A stretch of DNA of 64,000 bases from Onthophagus taurus. Taxonomy: Eukaryota > Arthropoda > Insecta > Coleoptera > Scarabaeidae. The first letter of the stretch is position 1; every line of letters starts with the position of its first letter. Location: contig NC_091973.1 of the NCBI RefSeq assembly GCF_036711975.1, forward strand, positions 6,200,001 to 6,264,000, written 5' to 3'. The notes below the pieces were generated by a model that was not told where the DNA came from, did not search any database, and worked only from the letters and a program-made list of their open reading frames with translations. This document shows, in pieces, positions 61,290 to 64,000 of this stretch. The position numbers were made by a program, and so were the translations under genes.

Positions 61290-62450
61290 CGCAAAAACTA
61301 TTCCACTTTTTATTAAATATCGACGACAACACATGTTTGGAAAGAGATCAACAATAAAAGAACTCATGGACGCACTACCATAAATAAATTGGGCTCAATT
61401 GACCTAAAAAAAACTGTAGTGGCAAAAGCAAAGAGAGAAACTGTAGTCAGGTTTGGAGAGGAAATAACTAATGATGAACATTATGAAAAAAATTTGGCAG
61501 AACAAAGATTACAACTCCTAACACACCAGCAATGCAAAGTGGAAGGGTCCCTGGTGCAAAACAAGTAGACTTGGTAAAAAAATACTGAAAGGAATGATAA
61601 ACAACTTATTAAGCAGACTATATAAATATTGTAAAACTTAATACAGGAAGAATTTGAAATGGAGGAACAAGTAATTCAGAACTGGAGGAACCACAAAAAA
61701 GAAAGTATCTACAAAAAGATCACCACAATTTATATATTTTTTTTATTATTTTCAAAAAGAAAAAAGAAACAAAACAACTAAGAAATAAAAAGAAACATTA
61801 CATTAATAAGACTATCTTATGCTCCAAGACCGTTTTATTTTTCATCAACATCATGTTCCCTATTTCTTCTCTATGTCTTGAACCCTTTGTTTGTGGCGAT
61901 TAATCGCTTCTTGATGTCTCTTAATTTGCTCCTCATGGAAATGAATCTCATCGTGTAAATCTTCTTTAAGTTTCGCGAGTTGTTTTCTTTGCTAAAAATA
62001 ACAAAAAAAATGTTATATATTCGATATTGTAAACATGTTTACCTTTTTATAGAAGTACTCTTCCTCATGGGCGGCCTCAGCTTTGCCAAATGCGCCACCC
62101 GCTTGTCTGATGGAACCGCCACCACCACCGCCTTTTCCAGCGCCACTTCCTAAGTCGCCCAATTGAGTCATAAATCGTAAACTATGAAGCAAAAAAAATG
62201 TAGAAATTAGCTTTTTATTTGTTAATTTTATGTGGAAATATAGAAAACGACGACCATGTTGTTGATTCTTAATTCGCGCATGATTATGTCATAATCCAAA
62301 AAAAGCCAAATTTTAAACATCTAAATAAATAAGAACTTACTTAGATATAGCAGCGAGTCTTGGTTTTAAAAGGCCAAGATTGTTCATTTTTTTAATATAA
62401 GAACTTAACACACGTTAAGTAAGTTAACTCGTAGAAAGAATGACCTATTT
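61290..62450. repeat. Duplicated block, right copy
   Basis: Second copy of the ~1.1-kb tandem duplication, holding the intact IF1 gene. Divergence between copies is moderate (roughly 10-15 percent by eye in the non-coding parts), so the duplication is not recent. Confidence 0.8.
61860..62387 (-). CDS. ATPase inhibitor IF1, mitochondrial
   Basis: Minus-strand exons 62341-62387, 62043-62181 and 61860-61991 give 105 residues, the usual IF1 size. The presequence [15 protein letters not shown] is basic and acid-free, as needed for mitochondrial import. [20 protein letters not shown] and [17 protein letters not shown] form the Gly-rich lead and the minimal inhibitory helix. The remaining His-rich coiled coil ([16 protein letters not shown]) allows pH-dependent oligomerisation. 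IF1 binds F1-ATPase and stops ATP hydrolysis when the membrane potential collapses. It lies head to head with PARP16, 410 bp apart. Intact. Confidence 0.93.
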
Positions 62451-62797
62451 CGTTCGCAGAACTTCTCCGTGAGTGCCGGTGACAATTATTTTATCTCTGT
62501 TTTGTTGGCTATTCTTAGACATAGTACCACACCCTTAGTAACTTAAATAAAAAATTACCTAACATTTTCGTTTTCTGTATTATCGGCGAAATCACGTGAA
62601 TTTGAGATTATTTTGTTTTGTAATAATATTTTTTGGTAGATTATATGTTTTAGAGGATATATTAAAAAAATATAACTTGATAATAAAATTTGATTGGGTA
62701 GGCAACCAATTAATCGTAACCTAAAAATTATGTATTTCTTAAACGTCACCTTTATGATATAAAAATAGATTTATTAAAAAATTCGTTTGGTTCAAGA
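62388..62797. promoter_or_regulatory. Divergent promoter region, IF1 and PARP16
   Basis: A 410-bp gap separates two divergently transcribed genes and must hold both promoters. No TATA box or other defined site is claimed. The frame at 62555-62749 (minus) is chance. Confidence 0.5.
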
Positions 62798-63831
62798 ATG
62801 GATGAGGAATTTGTTTTTAAATTTTTAAACCAAAACTTACTCGGCTGTGATTTAGTATTTAGTTTTTTTACGAGCGCTGTGAATTCCCTCCGGTCTGATT
62901 CTAGTGTTAGACCATTTCCCCCTATGTATTTTAAAGAAGATGGTATTGAAAAGGATTTTAATTCTTTGGTAAATTATATTAATTAATTATATATTATGTT
63001 ATATTAAGTTTTTTTTGCAGAGATCAATTTGTAATAGTATGCCCCCTTTAAGAGATCTTCCATTTTTACCAAATATGGAGAAACATATTCAACTTTTAAC
63101 CTGGTTATACACCAAATGTGATCCAATTTCTTACACATTTTTTACACAAAAATTCAATGTAAGTTTATATTATTTATAAAGTACTATATATACTAATATA
63201 TATATTATATATTATATTTATGTTTATACTAAAGTGTGAAATTATTATTTTTATTTTATAGGAAAATGAGTTTCCTTTAAATATCTCAGGATTTAACCCA
63301 AAATGTATATTTAAAATAAACCACAGTTCCTCCTCTGAACAGTCTTGGAATGCACGTAAAGGAACTTTTAATACATCTTTAGCATTTCATGGGAGCCAAT
63401 TAGATAGATTCTATTCCATTTCAAGAGTGGGTCTTCAACAAATATTTAGTACAAAAACCAACCCTTTGTTTGGAGAAGGTATATACCTAAGCAAACATCT
63501 TTCCACAAGTATTATTTACGCCCCGTATGGAGCTGGGTGGATTAATAGTATTATAGGGGAGAATTTGAGTGTGGTTGCTGTTTGTGAGTATATTGATGAT
63601 ATTTCAAAGCAAAGAAAACTTAAAGATTCGAGAGGTTCCACTATTAAAGGAATGATTGTTGTTACGGATAGTGATTATATACGTGTGAATTACCTTTTAG
63701 TCTTTAGTAAAAAAATAAAAAGCATTTCTGGTAATGGAAATATCAAATTAATTATTATTTTACTTTTTGTATTTCTCGCAATTATTTTGTATAGCAATAA
63801 GTTTTTGAGGGAATTTAAAATGTTTAAATAA
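62798..63831 (+). CDS. PARP16: PARP16-like mono-ADP-ribosyltransferase
   Basis: Exons 62798-62968, 63021-63158 and 63262-63831 give 292 residues (human PARP16 has 322). An N-terminal helical domain of ~100 residues precedes the PARP catalytic domain. The triad is H-Y-Y: His of AFHGSQLDRFYSI (about 146), Tyr of GEGIYLS (about 177) and Tyr of RVNYLLVF (about 246). The third position is Tyr, not Glu, which fits mono- and not poly-ADP-ribosylation. A C-terminal membrane helix (IKLIIILLFVFLAIILY, about 266-284) is the tail anchor in the ER and nuclear envelope. PARP16 modifies PERK and IRE1 in the unfolded-protein response. Intact. Confidence 0.93.
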
Positions 63832-64000
63832 AATTATTATATTACTCCAATTTATTTTAATGCTGCCATCTATTAATAAACTAGATAAAAAAAAAATTAA
63901 GAATTCGTTGAGCGCCATCTTTGTATTAACTACGAAATATTCGGCAGTTATCTGTATAAAAAGTGTCTTCACTACCTAAAAGATATTTGACAGCTTATTT
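63832..64000. other. PARP16 3' flank and window end
   Basis: Two CCATCT words (GCTGCCATCT near 63860 and GCGCCATCTTT near 63913) and TTTGACAG at 63986 are the complements of, or similar to, words found upstream of Arp5 and GGCT. A further gene on the minus or plus strand may therefore start near the window edge. Confidence 0.3.

Overview
The window is AT-rich nuclear DNA of an insect, most likely a beetle. The evidence is many introns of about 50 bp with GT..AG ends, insect versions of widespread metazoan genes, and TIR, foldback and LINE-type repeats. The order is an inference: no marker gene in the window fixes the species.

Layout. 1-2.2 kb: a foldback repeat with a smaller element nested near its apex. 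2.2-5.7 kb (+): a FAM193 homologue, open at its 5' end. 6.65-9.2 kb: nine copies of a ~295-bp satellite. 9.4-11.7 kb (+): Arp5 of the INO80 complex. 15.5-17.7 kb (+): a two-PDZ protein. 18.3-18.9 kb (+): gamma-glutamylcyclotransferase. 22.1-23.1 kb (+): the adaptor Crk. 25.7-27.8 kb (+): very-long-chain acyl-CoA dehydrogenase. Just downstream of Arp5, GGCT, Crk and VLCAD lies an array of one shared ~271/292-bp tandem repeat. All four arrays have the same orientation, and two have long terminal inverted repeats at one or both ends, so the satellite is the interior of a non-autonomous transposon.

30.8-32.2 kb (-): SLC25A46. 32.3-41.8 kb (-): an ABCG half-transporter whose last four exons lie in a ~910-bp unit repeated nine times head to tail. 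The copy nearest the gene completes a 567-residue protein. The other eight lack the 5' part of the first repeated exon, and two carry stops. This array is the most unusual feature of the window. 42.5-44.8 kb (+): Rab32 (lightoid) with two alternative first coding exons. 45.5-47.8 kb (-): peroxisomal acyl-CoA oxidase. 48.7-58.1 kb (-): a compact syndecan with a 6.7-kb first intron full of repeats. 58.7-60.1 kb: a decayed LINE. 60.2-62.4 kb: a tandem duplication holding an IF1 (ATP synthase inhibitor) pseudogene and the intact IF1 gene (-). 62.8-63.8 kb (+): PARP16, divergent from IF1.

Most genes are unlinked housekeeping genes, as expected in a eukaryote. Loose themes are mitochondrial and peroxisomal fat oxidation (VLCAD, ACOX1), mitochondrial upkeep (SLC25A46, IF1) and pigment- or lysosome-related transport (the ABCG gene beside Rab32). 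The last adjacency is suggestive only. Exon boundaries were worked out by hand from splice signals and reading-frame continuity; each multi-exon CDS given as complete sums to a multiple of three. No rRNA, tRNA or CRISPR array was seen.
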